A stretch of DNA of 64,000 nt from Anadara kagoshimensis (Eukaryota; Mollusca; Bivalvia; Arcoida; Arcidae), in NCBI GenBank assembly GCA_021292105.1, contig CM037860.1, positions 15,828,698 to 15,892,697 on the forward strand. Direction: 5' to 3'. Position 1 is the first letter of the stretch. The number at the start of each line of letters is the position of its first letter. The notes beneath the pieces are model-generated. The model was not told where the DNA came from. It did no database searches and saw only the letters and a list, made by a program, of their open reading frames with translations. Below are positions 44,968-60,300 of this stretch, piece after piece. A program made the position numbers and the translations under genes.

Positions 44968-47900
44968 CTACAAATAAACAAAATATGTTGATAGACAGAG
45001 GATAAAAATCAAGATCATCAGGTCAAAAGATCAAATTCGTAGCTTAAATAGGAGACAGTATGTCCAAAGTTAAGTTGTGGACAGACAGACAAGTCTCCTT
45101 CAATGGTATAAACAGATTGGGATTATAACCCCTAATGGGAGATTTTAACAAGAGTTTGAACATTTATATTTTTATGCATAAGTAAACACTTCAAACTCAA
45201 CATTTTAAACAAAACTGGAATTTTGTCAAACCAAATATTGTTGGGATTTTGCAATAAAAATGCTGAAATACAAAATTCATTAAAATTACAATTAGAAAAT
45301 CTAGACCCCATTTGGGAGTTTCACCTAGTTGGGGTAAAATCCCCCGTTTGGGGTAACAAGTCTTAACCTGATAAAGTTGAAAAGAAAGCAGAAAAAAAAT
45401 ATATGGAATCCAAGTTATCCCAAATATAGACAAATGAAATGTGATGATATATATACAAATAAGATGAATGGAAAGCCTGTTTTTTTTAAATATTTATACA
45501 TTTCCACATACAGAAAGTACCAGACACATAGTTATTAATAAACATCCATTTCCAATAATAAGATTAATGGTAAATATCATCTGGAACTTATTGCAAGCTG
45601 GAATTTACTATCATTCTGCAGTAATCAGGGTTTTCCCAGATGCAATTTCCCTGCATATCTGACACAAGTTTTTCTTAATGGACCCCCAGAAATATTTCTT
45701 TGCCTCATATGGGACACAAAAATTAAATCCATGCTGGGCTATAAATATTTTTCAGTCTGAACAGATCTTTATCTGTAGTAATGTTTAATGTTATTTATAG
45801 TTGACAAACACTTGTTTGACTCAGATTGTTCTACTTTCATTTTAGTAAAGCGCAAGTATGAAGCGTATTTGTGACCTTGTTTGTTGTTATTAACCTGTTA
45901 TTAATAATTCCAGCGATCATGATAGTAGTATGAAACTGAAAAGCCAATTTCCTGCAAGTCTTTCAGATGAGAATAAAAACCAAGGTTCCGGTTTCACACA
46001 AACAATTTGATCTAACACACAAAACTGTAATGTCGGAAAATGACAGATATAAATAGGACTCCCAAATCTTGGCTAAGGACCCCTGCAAAATTGCCCTGGG
46101 AGTCCTAAGGACTCCCAAATAAAGGATTCAAGGGAAACCCTGAATAATACAAGATATTTTTTGGAGCTAAAGACAAACCACCTTTACCCCTAATTATTGA
46201 CTTATGTCTTGAGAAGGTTTGGTGGTTTTTTGTTAACATTCTAGCATATTTATGCCTTTGTGCCTGTATACATGCATAGTCAAAACAACATTTGCTTGAA
46301 AACAAGTTATTTAACAGCAAAGCTCATGTTACAACGCATTTGGTAACAAAAACGCATTTGGTAACAAAAATTTAAACAACTTCTAGAAATAAAATACACG
46401 GCATCTGAGTGTCATTCGGAGTTGTAGATATGAAAAATAGTAGATATCTGGTGAGATATCACCAAAAACAAAGAGATATCCAACTTTTCCCGAAAACGCA
46501 TTTGGTAACAAAAGTATGTTCGACCTGAAACGCATTTGGTAACAAAAATTTAAACAACTTCTAGAAATAAAATACACGGCATCTGAGTGTCAGTCGGAGT
46601 TGTAGATATGAAAAATAGTAGATATCTGATGAGATATCACCAAAATTTAACAGATATCCAACTTTTCCCGAAAACGCATTTGGTAACAAAAGTATGTTCA
46701 ACGTGAAACGCATTTGGTAACAAAAATTTAAACAACTTCTAGAAATAAAATACACGGCATCCAAGTGTCATTCGGAGTTGTAGATATGACAAATAGTAGA
46801 TATCTGATGAGATATCACCAAAAACAAAGAGATATCCAACTTTTCCCGAAAACGCATTTGGTAACAAAAGTATGTTCGACCTGAAACGCATTTGGTAACA
46901 AAAATTTAAACAACTTCTAGAAATAAAATACACAGTATCTGAGTGTCAGTCAGAGTTGTAGATATAAATCAAAGTACTGAAAGTACTAAAATTCGCGAAA
47001 GATTAGAAAGACAGGGAGTTCAGTGTCTCCATCAATGTAGTGTCAGGTATATGAAGTTGTCAGGTAACTGAAAGGAGGTTGTTATGTTCACCTTGCATTG
47101 CTCCCAACACAACATAGCGGGTTCATGTAGTGTGCAATGTGCAGACTATGAGCATGGGGCTGTTTTAATATTCACACATTGGACCAATATTAAGGATTCA
47201 TGTAGGAAATAGTTCAATCCGAATAAATGCATGTATGGAACCATCAAGGATGGTCAAAGTTACTTCCATCGTCATGGAGACCCTAATATTAAACAAGAGG
47301 TCCATGAGCCTTAATGCTCACATGCAGCTGAGTACATATCTCATGCAGAGGTTCAATGGTCATTGACATTAATTAAAGAGAATGTCCAAATAAATTTTCA
47401 GCAGTAAGGGCCAATTATATGTAAGGATTTTTTGCAAATGTATTATAACATAACTAGTCATAAGAGTGCTACATATAATATATCTGAAATCTAGCTACAA
47501 TATATTGTTTATAAACAACTAAAAAGGTAAAGAAAAATTTGAACCCATGACCTTAATCTAAATATCGCAATGAATATTAGGTCAATACCTACAATTTAGA
47601 AGCCTATACAAAAAGTTTATAGTTTTTGAGATATTTAACCATGTCAGTATTTGTTTGCATCAGTGACCTTGACTTTTAAACTCATGTCCTTCATTCATAT
47701 ATCAAAATGATCGTTAGGCCAATACCTACAATATTTTAACATATATGCCTATACAAAAAGTTTATAGTTTTTAAGACAATTAATCATTTCAGTATTCATT
47801 TGCATCTATAACCTTGACCATTAGACCTATGACCTACATTCATATATCAAAATGAACATTGTGTAAATGCCTATAACATTCTGATATACATGCCTATAGA

Positions 47901-50900
47901 GAAAGTTTATCATTTTTGAGATAATTCACCATTTCAGTATTTGTTTGCATCTATGACCTTGACCTTTGAACCTATGACCTTCATTCATATATGGAAATGA
48001 CCGTAAGGCAAATGCCTACAATATTCTAATATACATGCCTACACAAAGAGTTAAAAGTTTTTGAGATAATTAACCATTGCAGTATTCGTTTACATCTATG
48101 ACTTTGACCTTTGAACTTATGACCTCTATTCATATATCAAAATGACCGTTGTGCAAATGCCTACAGTATTCCAATACACATGATGATGATGCCCATACAA
48201 AAAGCTTATAGTTTTCAAATATATTGACAAATACATTAATTTTGCAATTTCCCCCTCAAGTACCTTGCCATTATCTCATTTTGGCCCCTAAAGCTACAAT
48301 ATGTGCAAATCTAAAACTAGGTGCCCATAGTGTTTTACATGAAATATCTAAGTTATATCTCTTGTAGGTTCAGAGCAGATGATTTTTAAAGATTTTCACA
48401 AATTTCCCCTTTATGGGGCCCCAAGGGGACATAATCCTTCCATTTGTGCAAATCTGAAAACCCCTTACTTGACCATTACTGTCAAATATCATCCAATTTG
48501 GCTCTGTAGTTTTGGAGGAATTGATAAAAAATGTGAAAAGTTTATACATGACGCACATCGGACGAAGATAGATGGCAATTGCACATCTGAGCCTTTGGCT
48601 CAGGTGAGCTAAAAAGTTTATACAAGACGGATGAAGATAGATGACAATTGTTCATCTGAGCCTTTGGCTCAGGTGAGCTTATAAGCTTCTGATATCTTTC
48701 ATGTCATAATTGAGGATATTTTTTAAATAAATTAATAACTTGAAAAAATTAACTATTATTTTATTATTATTTATATCACCAGAGTTGTGTTTTAAGAATT
48801 CGATAATTTTTGGAAGACTTTTTATTCCCGAGACCAGCATAATTTTAGTAAATCTTGTAAACAACAATTTTTTCAATTGGGTGGCCGTTAGGATCCCCGC
48901 TGACTGGGTTTGACAGGTGACCCCTCTACAAAGGTTCTGTACATGATAAAAATGTAGTTGACAGATGACCACTCTACAAAGTGATCGCTATCCCAGATTT
49001 CACTCTAATCAATTTATAATTTTTTAAGGATGACTTCACGGAATGCTTTGAAAAACGGGAAAAGCAGTATGATAGCACAAAATTCCAAATTTTTGTCTTA
49101 ATATGGGGAGACTCCTCACATCAGCAGGGATTGAGCTTAACTTTTCGATGAGCCATACAATGAACTGTCAAGAGTGATGGTTGATCTGAATATATCAGGC
49201 ATATACATTTGGATTATTCTATCCCTTGCTTTACTTTTCGATATTCAACATCTGCAATTACATTGACGAATGGTTTTGCAGAAAATGTTGATCTATAGGT
49301 ACTGCCAATGTCAATGACTGTATAATTTTGGCAGATTTTGATTTATTAGCAGGAACTTGTTTTGCATTACTAAAGGCTTGGGCCTGTTTGTGAGATTCAG
49401 AAATGTCATGTTTATTTACACTGTCAAGTTTATAACTAGTGCAACCCTCGGTAAATACAGATTTTTTTCCTGTCGAACTCTACACAATCGGCACACTTCA
49501 TTCCGTCCTGCGTATCATACAACCAAGGCCTGCCATCTTCCCATGGCTTTTTTATATGCTCCGATGCGTTTGGACTTATCATACTCTTGATAGTACTTTC
49601 GTTTTTCCGCAGGTCCTTGTTTAGCCTTTGGAGTCGATGCTCCTAAAAATTTCCACATGGCAGAAAGCCGGAAGTATCATTTTATACATAAATATCAGAA
49701 AAGGAAACGAAATGGCACCGTATTTGAATTCCGGTCGGAACACCGGTCCATTTACACTTGTTAACTATATGATACCCATTTTCAATTTTACTATTATTGT
49801 CGCCAGTCAGAAATATAAACAGGAAATCGGTAAACGGATCGGAATGTCAAATACACCGAACTGAAAATTCTAATCGCCACCTGGCAGCCCTGGGCGACCT
49901 GTGTATGATACATTTATCGCCCAGAGCGAAAAACTGGGCGCCCGTTAATCTCAATCCCTGATCGGGAGGGTTGGCAGATATGATAAAGCGGAGAATATAG
50001 TTGGGGCGGAAAATATTAATATTGGGGCGAAACGTCCATAACCCGCATTCAAAATTTGAGTTATCTACCTTTATTTCAACTTTGAACCTACATACGAGAG
50101 AGAGTTGATTATCTGTAACGGAAGAATATTCGGGTTGAGAAATCTGCATGTAACAGCTAAATTCGAGAATGATCAAGATCATTCGCGAATAAAAATAGTA
50201 GATATCTGATAAGATATCACCAAAATTTAACAGATATCCAACTTTTCCCGAAAACGCATTTGGTAACAAAAGTATGTTCAACGTGAAACGCATTTGGTAA
50301 CAAAAATTTAAACAACTTCTAGAAATAAAATACACGGCATCTGAGTGTCATTCGGAGTTGTAGATATGAAAAATAGTAGATATCTGATGAGATATCACCA
50401 AAAACAAAGAGATATCCAACTTTTCCCGAAAACGCATTTGGTAACAAAAGTATGTTCGACCTGAAACGCATTTGGTAACAAAAATTTAAACAACTTCTAG
50501 AAATAAAATACACGGCATCTGAGTGTCAGTCAGTCGGAGTTGTAGATATGAAAAATAGTAGATATCTGATGAGATATCACCAAAATTTAACAGATATCCA
50601 ACTTTTCCCGAAAACGTATTTGGTAACAAAAGTATGTTGAACGTGAAACGCATTTGGTAACAAAAATTTAAACAACTTCTAGAAATAAAATACACAGTAT
50701 CTGAGTGTCAGTCGGAGTTAAAGATATGACATATAGTAGATATCTGATGAGATATCATCAAAAACAAAGAGATATCAAACTTTTCCCGACTTTAACCTTT
50801 AATCCTGACTCCATTATAGGAAACATCAAAATTGAAATAAAAGAAATCATGTCAAAATTTTTACATATAGACAAGACAGAGCAATTAAAGGCTTAAATGG

Positions 50901-53266
50901 CAAAGTATGTCATGACATTGACCTTTGATCTTAGGTATATCTTCTTGCAAGCCTAAGCTTATGAAGGCCCTCAAAAAGTCTTATGACGTCATGACAGTAT
51001 TGTCGATAAGTTTGATGTCTCTGTGATCAGGATTGCCCTGGATATTTTTGACGTCTCATAGTTCCATTTTCACACACAATTTTGATTACAAGTGGCGGGT
51101 GTAGCTAGCTAAACAGAAGGTGCTTACCCTTCCGAAGCACCCGACCTCACTTCCCTGGTGGAAGTTCACGTGTCTAACCTGACTTGTCAGTTCCAAAGTT
51201 TTTACTTTGCTTCTGGATTGTGATTTGGACATGGATGAGTATGTTTGTTTTTGATTCTTTGAAATGTTCCCAATTATAAGCTAAAATGGAAACAAAAGCA
51301 CACATACCAAGCAAAGCCATTACCTTGACCCAGTTTTGAAGACATAGCAATTTTCAGCTATTCACATCTTACTTCGACCCATTTTGAAGGTCATTTCAAA
51401 AGAAAGTAAAAATTGAAACCTGATGTAAACTGTCATAATTAGAAGCCATTTTACGAAATTCACACAAAGACGTGGTACCCATTTTTCTACCGAATATTTC
51501 CAAAGGGTAAAACCTTCAGAGGTTAATGCAACATCATATTTTTCCATTATCGGTTACTGAGAGAAAATGATATTGCTTCTTAGATCACCTTGTCTTAGTT
51601 ATGGTAACCGTAGCAACACCACGAATAAATCTGAACTACACCAGCCTATATATACTTCAGAACAAATATCATTGATATCTGTTCAGTTGTTTCAGAAGAG
51701 AAGTCAAAATTGGGTGTCAAAGATGTTATTCCGATTAAATGATTAACGAAAACTTATTGAAGTCATTTGTACATTTCATTTGTATGTTGCAAAAGAACGC
51801 GCTTTTGTGTTATTTCCTTGTTGTACTGCCAAAACATTCTCTGAATCGGAAGTTTGGAAACCTTTTTAACATAATCTACATTTTTAGCTCACCTGAGCTA
51901 TTGCAATGGTTCACCGTCCGTCGTCTGTCGTGCGTTAACTTTGTACATTTTAATCATCTCCTCTAAAACTACTAAGCCAAATTTGATGAAACTTAGTGAT
52001 TATGATGCCTAGGTTAAGGTCTTTCAGATTTGCACAAATAAAAGGATTATGTCCCCTTGGGGCCCTATAAAGTGGGAAATTGTGAAAATCTTTAAAAATC
52101 ATCTCCTCTGAACTTACAAGAGATATAGCATAGATATTTCATGTGAAACATACTTAGGGCACCTAGTTTCAGATTTGCACAAATCATAACTGTTGAGGCC
52201 AAAATGGGGAAATGGCAAGGTACTTAAGGGAAAATCACTAAAATTAATGTATTGGTCAATATATCTTATCTATAAACTTTTTGTATAGGCATGTATTGGA
52301 ATATTGTAGGTAGTGGCCTAACGGTCATTTTGATATATGAATAAAGGTCATAGGTTCAAAGGTCAATGTCATAGATGCAAACGAATATTTAAATGGTCAA
52401 TTATCTCAAAAACTATAAACTTTTTGTATAGGCATGTATATTGGAATATTGTAGGTATTGGCCTAACGATCATTTGATATATGAATGAAGGTCATAGGTT
52501 CAAAGGTCAAGGTCAGAGACACGAACAAATACTTAAATGGTTAATTATCTAAAAAATTATAAACTTTTTGTATAGGCATGTATCTTAGAATATTGTAGGT
52601 ATTGGCCTAATGCATATTTTAATATATAGATGTTTTAGCTGTTTATAAATAACATATTGTAGCTAGACTTTAGATATGTTATATATAGCATACTTATATA
52701 ATAATTATTATAATTAATTTGCAAAAATACTTGCATATTATTTGCCCTTACTGCTGAAAATTTTGATATTCTCTTTTATTAATGTCATTGACCATTGAAC
52801 CTCTGCATAAGATATGTACTCTGCATCAGGTGATCGTTAAGGCCCATGGGTCTCTTGTTGGTTTCTTTTAATGCTGTTCTGTGTCCAGTTCTTTTTCTAT
52901 GTATATCGAGTAGGCAGTTATTTACGAGCTGGAATTAGTTGCCATATACATTGTATTTTCCCAATATTATTGGAAAAGCTAACTAACAGCTTTAGAAAAT
53001 GATTCCAGAAAATGTTTTTTTTTCTGTAAGACTACAAAAAAAGGTCGCAGTGATATTTTGCAGATCAAGTTTAAGAAAAAGTGATGTCAATTTTGTTTAA
53101 GTACGGTCCTGGTTGACGGGCTATTGACATCACAGTCATTTTTTAAGCTTATATTCAGATAAAGCTGAATAAAATGTTTAATCATTGTCCGTTAAACCTT
53201 TTGTTCAATCATACCTAATGCAGACTGGAATTAAACAATTTAACCAGTTTCCTGTTTCCTGTCTGG

Positions 53267-53311
<45 letters not shown>

Positions 53312-54274
53312 ACATATATACAAAATATACACGATACACCCACCTACCACCTACCAGATAAGCAGGACGTTACTAGTGTTATAATCACATTTGTTAGGGG
53401 TTATAATATAAATTTTCTGAATTTATCGACAGGCACATAGCCTGTTGTAATTTTGAACAAATCATAAGTGGTATGGAAACATTGGAATGACTGTAACTTG
53501 TATATCAGTATTATTTTTATGAACTTTTCTTGTATATGTAATTACCCCCGAAAAGAGTAAAAGTGTGTACAACTTAATGCTTAAGTACTTTCGACAGCTT
53601 ACAAGAGTAAAATTATTTACTAATAACAAAATTATTTTCTAATTTTTGCTTATTTTTTAAATAAAGTCTGAAGGTTATCAATCTTCAGTAACATTAGTTA
53701 GTATAACTGATATAGAAAATATATAATTACTATATGTAACTATGATGATGGTATCATTTCATTGTAGTACAACAAAATATTGCCTACTTTCTATTTTAGC
53801 AAGAACTTAAAGTTTCAGTAAGCAGTGAGTGGTGGTTTATTACACAATTTGATGCACCAGACACTAACCGCAACTCATACTGCAGAAACAACAAGAGGCA
53901 AAGTGTTCAAACATAATCATTTAGCAGTTTGGAGGTGTATTTACTCTAACGATTTGACTCTTGTGGCTAACCACTTTGGGATTGATGAAAAATGAGAAAC
54001 ATCCCCAAAATCAATACACGGATTCGTGTGACAAACTTTCTTAACATTGCAAATAAAATTGAAAACATGTTATGGGTTGGTTAAGAATTGGAATGGTGTT
54101 TATAATATATCATTATTGTGATGAGAAAAGATGTTTCAGCCCTTACTAGTTCAAGATAATGTATACACGTTATGATTATGTTATCTAACCGGTTACAACA
54201 AAAATAATCTTATAAAATTATAATTTGTACATTATGTACACGTAATAGTCATGTCTTGAAAGAATGTTAAAAAC

Positions 54275-54332
<58 letters not shown>

Positions 54333-57300
54333 AAAGCCAATACGTAACATTTTGGGGCAGATCGATCGAATATACATTCAAATTCTTGTTTCATTTTATA
54401 TGAAACAAAAAATTGAATATATTAACCAGATCTTGGAAACATTTTTCTTTTCATGTAATTAAAGAATTCACAAACCTTTCGACATGTATACATAGAATGA
54501 TACAACAAATATTGCAGTAGAGTCCAAACACTGTTTCAGAACCTTTTTTATTATTATATATATATTGCCATTTATATTTTCTGCATCAGTCGAATGTCGA
54601 TGATTTTTAGCCAGATTTGGTAGGTCCTGTGGAGACAGGGAAACATTACCATCAAATACAAACTTTATTATATAAAATATCCATTAGATAATGGCTTCAT
54701 GTCTTAAAACAACCATCAGGGGTATTTACAGCAAATATAATGAAAACAATATTAGTGACTGCTAAGGTTGCATTTTCCTATATCTTCCTTCATAGATACG
54801 TTTGGCTCTCCAGAAAACTTCGTTTGCTAGATGAGCACGAATAGCAGGTAAAACGCTACTAAACATAGCTAGGGACATTGAAAAGACATTGATTGCAAGA
54901 GCAAAAAGTAACATATTAGAAATGTGGAGAGGTACATGCAAAGGAGAAGTGCGGATATAAGGAGTGCTTTCAAAATTTAGATAAACACAGTAGGAAATTA
55001 TTTCTTTTCATCTTTTTTAAGCTAGATATAGGCCGTAAATAGTTTAGTTGAATTAAAAAAGTGGAATAGCGAACAAGAACGATAAAGGTCGATTGAGCTG
55101 TGGATATAATAAGAATTTCAAAAAATGTTTACTGACAAATAGAAAGAAATTAATTTAGTAAATAAAAAGGAATAACTAAAGCAAAGAAAAAATCAAAATG
55201 AGGGAGAAGATAAATGCTCTGTGAAAAAGTTAGGATAAGTAGTCTTTCTTTTTGGTGAGTTTGAAATTAGGTTGAACCAGTTGAGATCTAAATAATAGCT
55301 AATCTGAATGTCTAATGAAATTTTAATTTATATTAATGAAATAAACCGAAATCCAGATTACATTAACCAGTTTCTGAGTTTGTCTAAACACAATGTCAAA
55401 ACACAAGGTACAAAAAGTACAACGGCAATCCTTGATATTAGAAAAAGCGACCGAAACAGAAAACATCAAATTCGTTTCGACAACCAAAGCTCAGTCATCT
55501 TAACCTTAAAAGAATTAAGAAAGAATGTTGTGTGTGTTACATGTTTAAAAATGCCTATACATCCAAATGGCTTCTAAATAGCTGACTTTTAGTCTTGTTT
55601 GTCTCAGGTTCCAGAAATTGATCTACGGGTGCATTTTGCTTTATCCTAACATGGTTATCAATTTTAAGGACAAAATTAACAGAAACTAATTGCCATCCAA
55701 CATTTTTGTTACAATGTCTTACAGGAAACAATCTGATATAATATCAACACCTCCCTGGTATTCCTGGGCAGTGTATTCCATTTATAGAAGATAATTATAT
55801 TGTACAGTGTATCTGACACTCAGATACTGTGTATTTTATTTCTAGAAGTTGTTCAAATTTTTGTTACCAAATGCGTTTCACGTTGAACATACTTTTGTTA
55901 CCAAATGCGTTTCACGTTGAACATACATTTGTTACCAAATGCGTTTTCGGGAAAAGTTGGATATCTGTTAAATTTTGATGATATCTCATCAGATATCTAC
56001 TATTTTTCATATCTACAACTCCGACTGACACTCAGATATTGTGTATTTTATTTCTAGAAGTTGTTCAAATTTTTGTTACAAAATGCGTTTCACGTTGAAC
56101 ATACTTTTGTTACCAAATGCGTTTCACGTTGAACATACTTTTGTTACCAAATGCGTTTTAGGGAAAAGTAGGATATCTGTTAAATTTTGATGATATCTCA
56201 TCAGATATCTACTATTTTTCATATCTACAACTCCGACTGACACTCAGATACTGTGTATTTTATTTCTAGAAAATGTTTAAATTTTTGTTACCAAATGCGT
56301 TTCACGTTGAACATACTTTTGTTACCAAATGCGTTTTAGGGAAAAGTTGGATATCTGTTAAATTTTGGTGATATCTCATCAGATATCTACTATTTGTCAT
56401 ATCTACAACTCCGACTGATACTCAGATACTGTGTATTTTATTTCTAGAAGTTGTTCAAATTTTTTGTTACCAAATGCGTTTCAGGTCGAACATACTTTTG
56501 TTACCAAATGCGTTTTCGGGAAAAGTTGGATATCTGTTAAATTTTGGTGATATCTCATCAGATATCTACTATTTTTCATATCTACAACTCCGACTGACAC
56601 TCAGATGCCATGTTTTTTATTTCTAGAAGTTGTTTTAATTTTTGTTACCAAATGCGTTTCAGGTCGAACATACTTTTGTTACCAAATGCGTTTTAGGGAA
56701 AAGTAGGATATCTGTTAAATTTTGGTGATATCTCATCAGATATCTACTATTTTTCATATCTACAACTCCGACTGACACTCAGATGCCATGTTTTTTATTT
56801 CTAGAAGTTGTTTTAATTTTTGTTACCAAATGCGTTTTTGTTACCAAATGCGTTGTAACAAAGCTTGGTTACACATCTAATCCATCAAGAAACTTTCCCC
56901 AAGAAACATGCACAGATACAGATACTAGCACAATGTTTAGTCTTGAAGGAGCCTTTTCTCCACTGGTTCAAATTGTGGTCCTTCTTTTCAACAGATTTTG
57001 AGGCTATCAAAACAAATAACAATGTAGGTAATTGAAGTAATTAAAAGTAAGCATTCTCAAAATATGTTGAGACATACATGGAAGATGGCTGGACATTTGT
57101 ATACTAAAATACAAGATGGTTGTATGAAAAGATTAAAGAATATTGTACTTTCAGAGGTGTGTGGACACAAATTACATACCTGTTCACATACAAGGGATGG
57201 TCTCTTTCTTTTTTCTGGATCTTTCAATTTTTCTCTAATGAAATCAACAACTTCTTGACTGGACATATAATTCCTGTAAAAACATTTAAACAATTAAATT

Positions 57301-60300
57301 TCAAAGTGTGTATCAAATCAAATTATTGACCAACCAACCTCCCTGATATTTTGATTTGTTTTGCATATATGTTAAAAAATAAATATCTATTGGTGGAGGG
57401 TACTAATTTGCTATAATGCAGTATGTAATACTTATCAATATCACAGCACTGTACTCACCATTGGTCTGTTTTTAACTGTGAAATCTCTTTATAAACTTTA
57501 CTCCTTCTGATTGAAGTCAATAGCCAGATAAAATTTTTCATCCTCAGAAGTGTTTTGAGCAATTGGAAATAGAGAACCATGTACATGTATTATATCAATG
57601 GGACTTTTTCAAACAAATTCATTCTTGAAGCGCTTTTTAAGCGGATTTATAATTTTCCATCCAATAAGTGAACAAGTAAGTCAGCTCCATTTTATAAGAC
57701 CCAAAAATGAATCTTAACTATTTGGAGTTGGTGGGCCTAGCTCAGCTTTGTAAAGAAGTTTTAACTAAGAAATAATAAATAGACAGCAGTCTAGACCAGG
57801 TTGGGGTTTGAACCCACAACCTCCCACATATGAAGTGAGCACTCTACCAACTGAGCTACCACAGTAGTTTTAAAGATCAGAGAGTGGGAAGGAGGTAGTA
57901 ATCATCTCAATAGATGAAGACCTATATCTTAACAGAAATTTGTAATCAAGTATCATACTAACCATATACCATCACAAGCTAGGACCAGGAATTCATCCCC
58001 TTCCTCCAGTGTTGTAGTCTGTATATCAGGCAATGCTGTTATCATCTGTTCTCTTGCCGATAGTGTATTATTCTGTTTGTATAAATGGTCCCCTAAAATG
58101 TTAAATAAAACTGTCCCAATACATGTTTGTCTACAACTTAAACCATAGCAATGTGAACACAGTAAATGTTTGGTCCATCATCACATGAATAAGGATTAAC
58201 TTATGGTCTTTCTTTTTAATTCTCATCTCTAGGTACAAATTGCACTCTTACAGATCAGTGTGAGAAAGTTCTCAGTTTGCTTGCCAAAAATTGTAGGTTT
58301 TCTTCAGAACTCCAGTTTCCTCCACTATACAAGAACTGACTCTCTCAATATATGTTGAAGGATCTTGACTGAAGAGTAAAACACTACTATTACAAATAGG
58401 TCTCTAATTTTCAGGTGATCAACAACAAAATTAACAGAGTTCCTACAGACATTTGGACTCAAAATTTAAGGACTTTTTAGGGTCTTTTCAGGGCCTTATT
58501 TGCAAATTTAAGGCCTAATCAGAGGGACAATTCTAGCAAAAAAATATTTGTGCAAAGGCAATTAAATCAATAAAACAATTATTTATGTGTCCAAAGTAAC
58601 GACACTTGAAGTGGAGGTTGAAGTTGGGCATTCGCTTGGGTCAGGTACTTTTAAAAAGGTACATTTCAACGAACTTATCAATTAATTATATATTTATATC
58701 AGTCTATTTGCAACTACTTAAAATTGAAATACAGACACCAAACTGGCCAAATTCAAGGGGTTTTTAGGGCCTTCGGGATAAATTCAAGGGCTTTTTAGGG
58801 TCAGACTTGTTTTTAGGGTCTTTTTAGGGCAAACTTCAAAATTTAAGGACTTTATCAGGCCTGTAGGAACCCAATTTACTTAATCACTATTAAACCTTCA
58901 TTTGTGTTCTCACATGAAATGGTAAAAAAAGTCTTTAACAAATTGCTGACAAAACAAAGATAAAAAAGAACAAACTTCTTTCCCTTTTGAAAAGTTAACC
59001 ACTGTCTTGAAAAACTCCACAATTGACAGGCCAAAAAATAGTTTACTTACCAATCGCCCTGGATAAATTAAGTCCCCCATTGACACGTCCATCAGCGGTC
59101 ACTTTCCCTCCAGCTGCTTCGATGCGTTTTCTCTCAGGTTCATCCTCGGGTTTATGATCAAATGATAAGTCTATAGCATTCCCTTTTCTACATAAGACAC
59201 AGCGTGAATCACCAGCATTGGCTACATAAACTTCTTTATCTTGTATTAATACTAATACTGCAGTACAGCCACTATCTGAACCAGGCTACAAATATACAGT
59301 AGAACTTCAATACATTACCACCATTTATTTAGTCAAATTTTGAATTTATATGGGAGGATAAGGAAGAAAACCATACAAGAAATGGATTCTGGGACTTAAA
59401 AAAAAAGAGGCAATAATCAAGGTACCAAAGTTATAAAAGGGAATTAAAATGGGGGTTTTACAACTTATAAGGATTTTTTTCCTCAAATGAACAAGGATTT
59501 CCATTAAAATTTTCACTCCTTTCCATTGTTAAATTGTCTGCTTTATATCAAAGTCTAATTCCTTGCTGCTAAGGAAAACTTATAACAAGAGGCCCAATAG
59601 GGCCTGTACCGCTCACCTGGGCCGTTTACAGCACAAAAACACAATAAATACTACATTTAAGGAGCAATAACTCTGATGTGGATATTTAGATATTTATGAA
59701 ACTTGCTACTCACATCTGTGACCTTGACCTTTTAACCAATGACAGAGATTTATCAGGGTCTTTTGGGAAAAGGCCCTAAACTAAAAATTGGGAAAACTAA
59801 CAACTTTGTGCTCATTTTGGGAAAACTTTGACATCATTTTTTATGCCATTAATAATTAAATCTAATGCTTTTAGTTTGAGTTTGTCATCATCACATTTTG
59901 CCGGTTTACTTCCAATCTCAATGCCAGAAGTCAGTTTACTCATGCTCTTGGAAGCCTTTGATGTAGAAGCGGTATTTTCATCTTGCTTTGGAGATGTTGT
60001 TTAAAAATAATCTAGGATCTTTTTACTTAATTTTGCTTTCACAAAATTTACTTCTGTTTTCCTTTAAAAACAACACAATTTTCTAATTGGGAATTTTCTC
60101 AGCTGAATTTGGGAAAAAATCAACATTTTTTCCTTTGGGAATGGGGCCTTATTTCGGCCCTAAATAGGCCCTTGATAAATCCCTGAATGACAATAATCTA
60201 TATGTTAAAATGATCATTGCATCAATACCAACAATATTCCAATATACATGCCTATACAAAAAGTTCATAGTTTTCGAGTTAATAAACCTTTCTGGTATTG

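Noticed and set aside
48679-48972. 97-residue minus frame
   Set aside because: No recognisable domain. It lies between a dispersed element and the hAT remnant, with AT-rich composition, and fits no PPM1G splice phase.
55308-55577. 89-residue plus frame
   Set aside because: It is in the PPM1G intron on the opposite strand. No domain recognised and no supporting signals.
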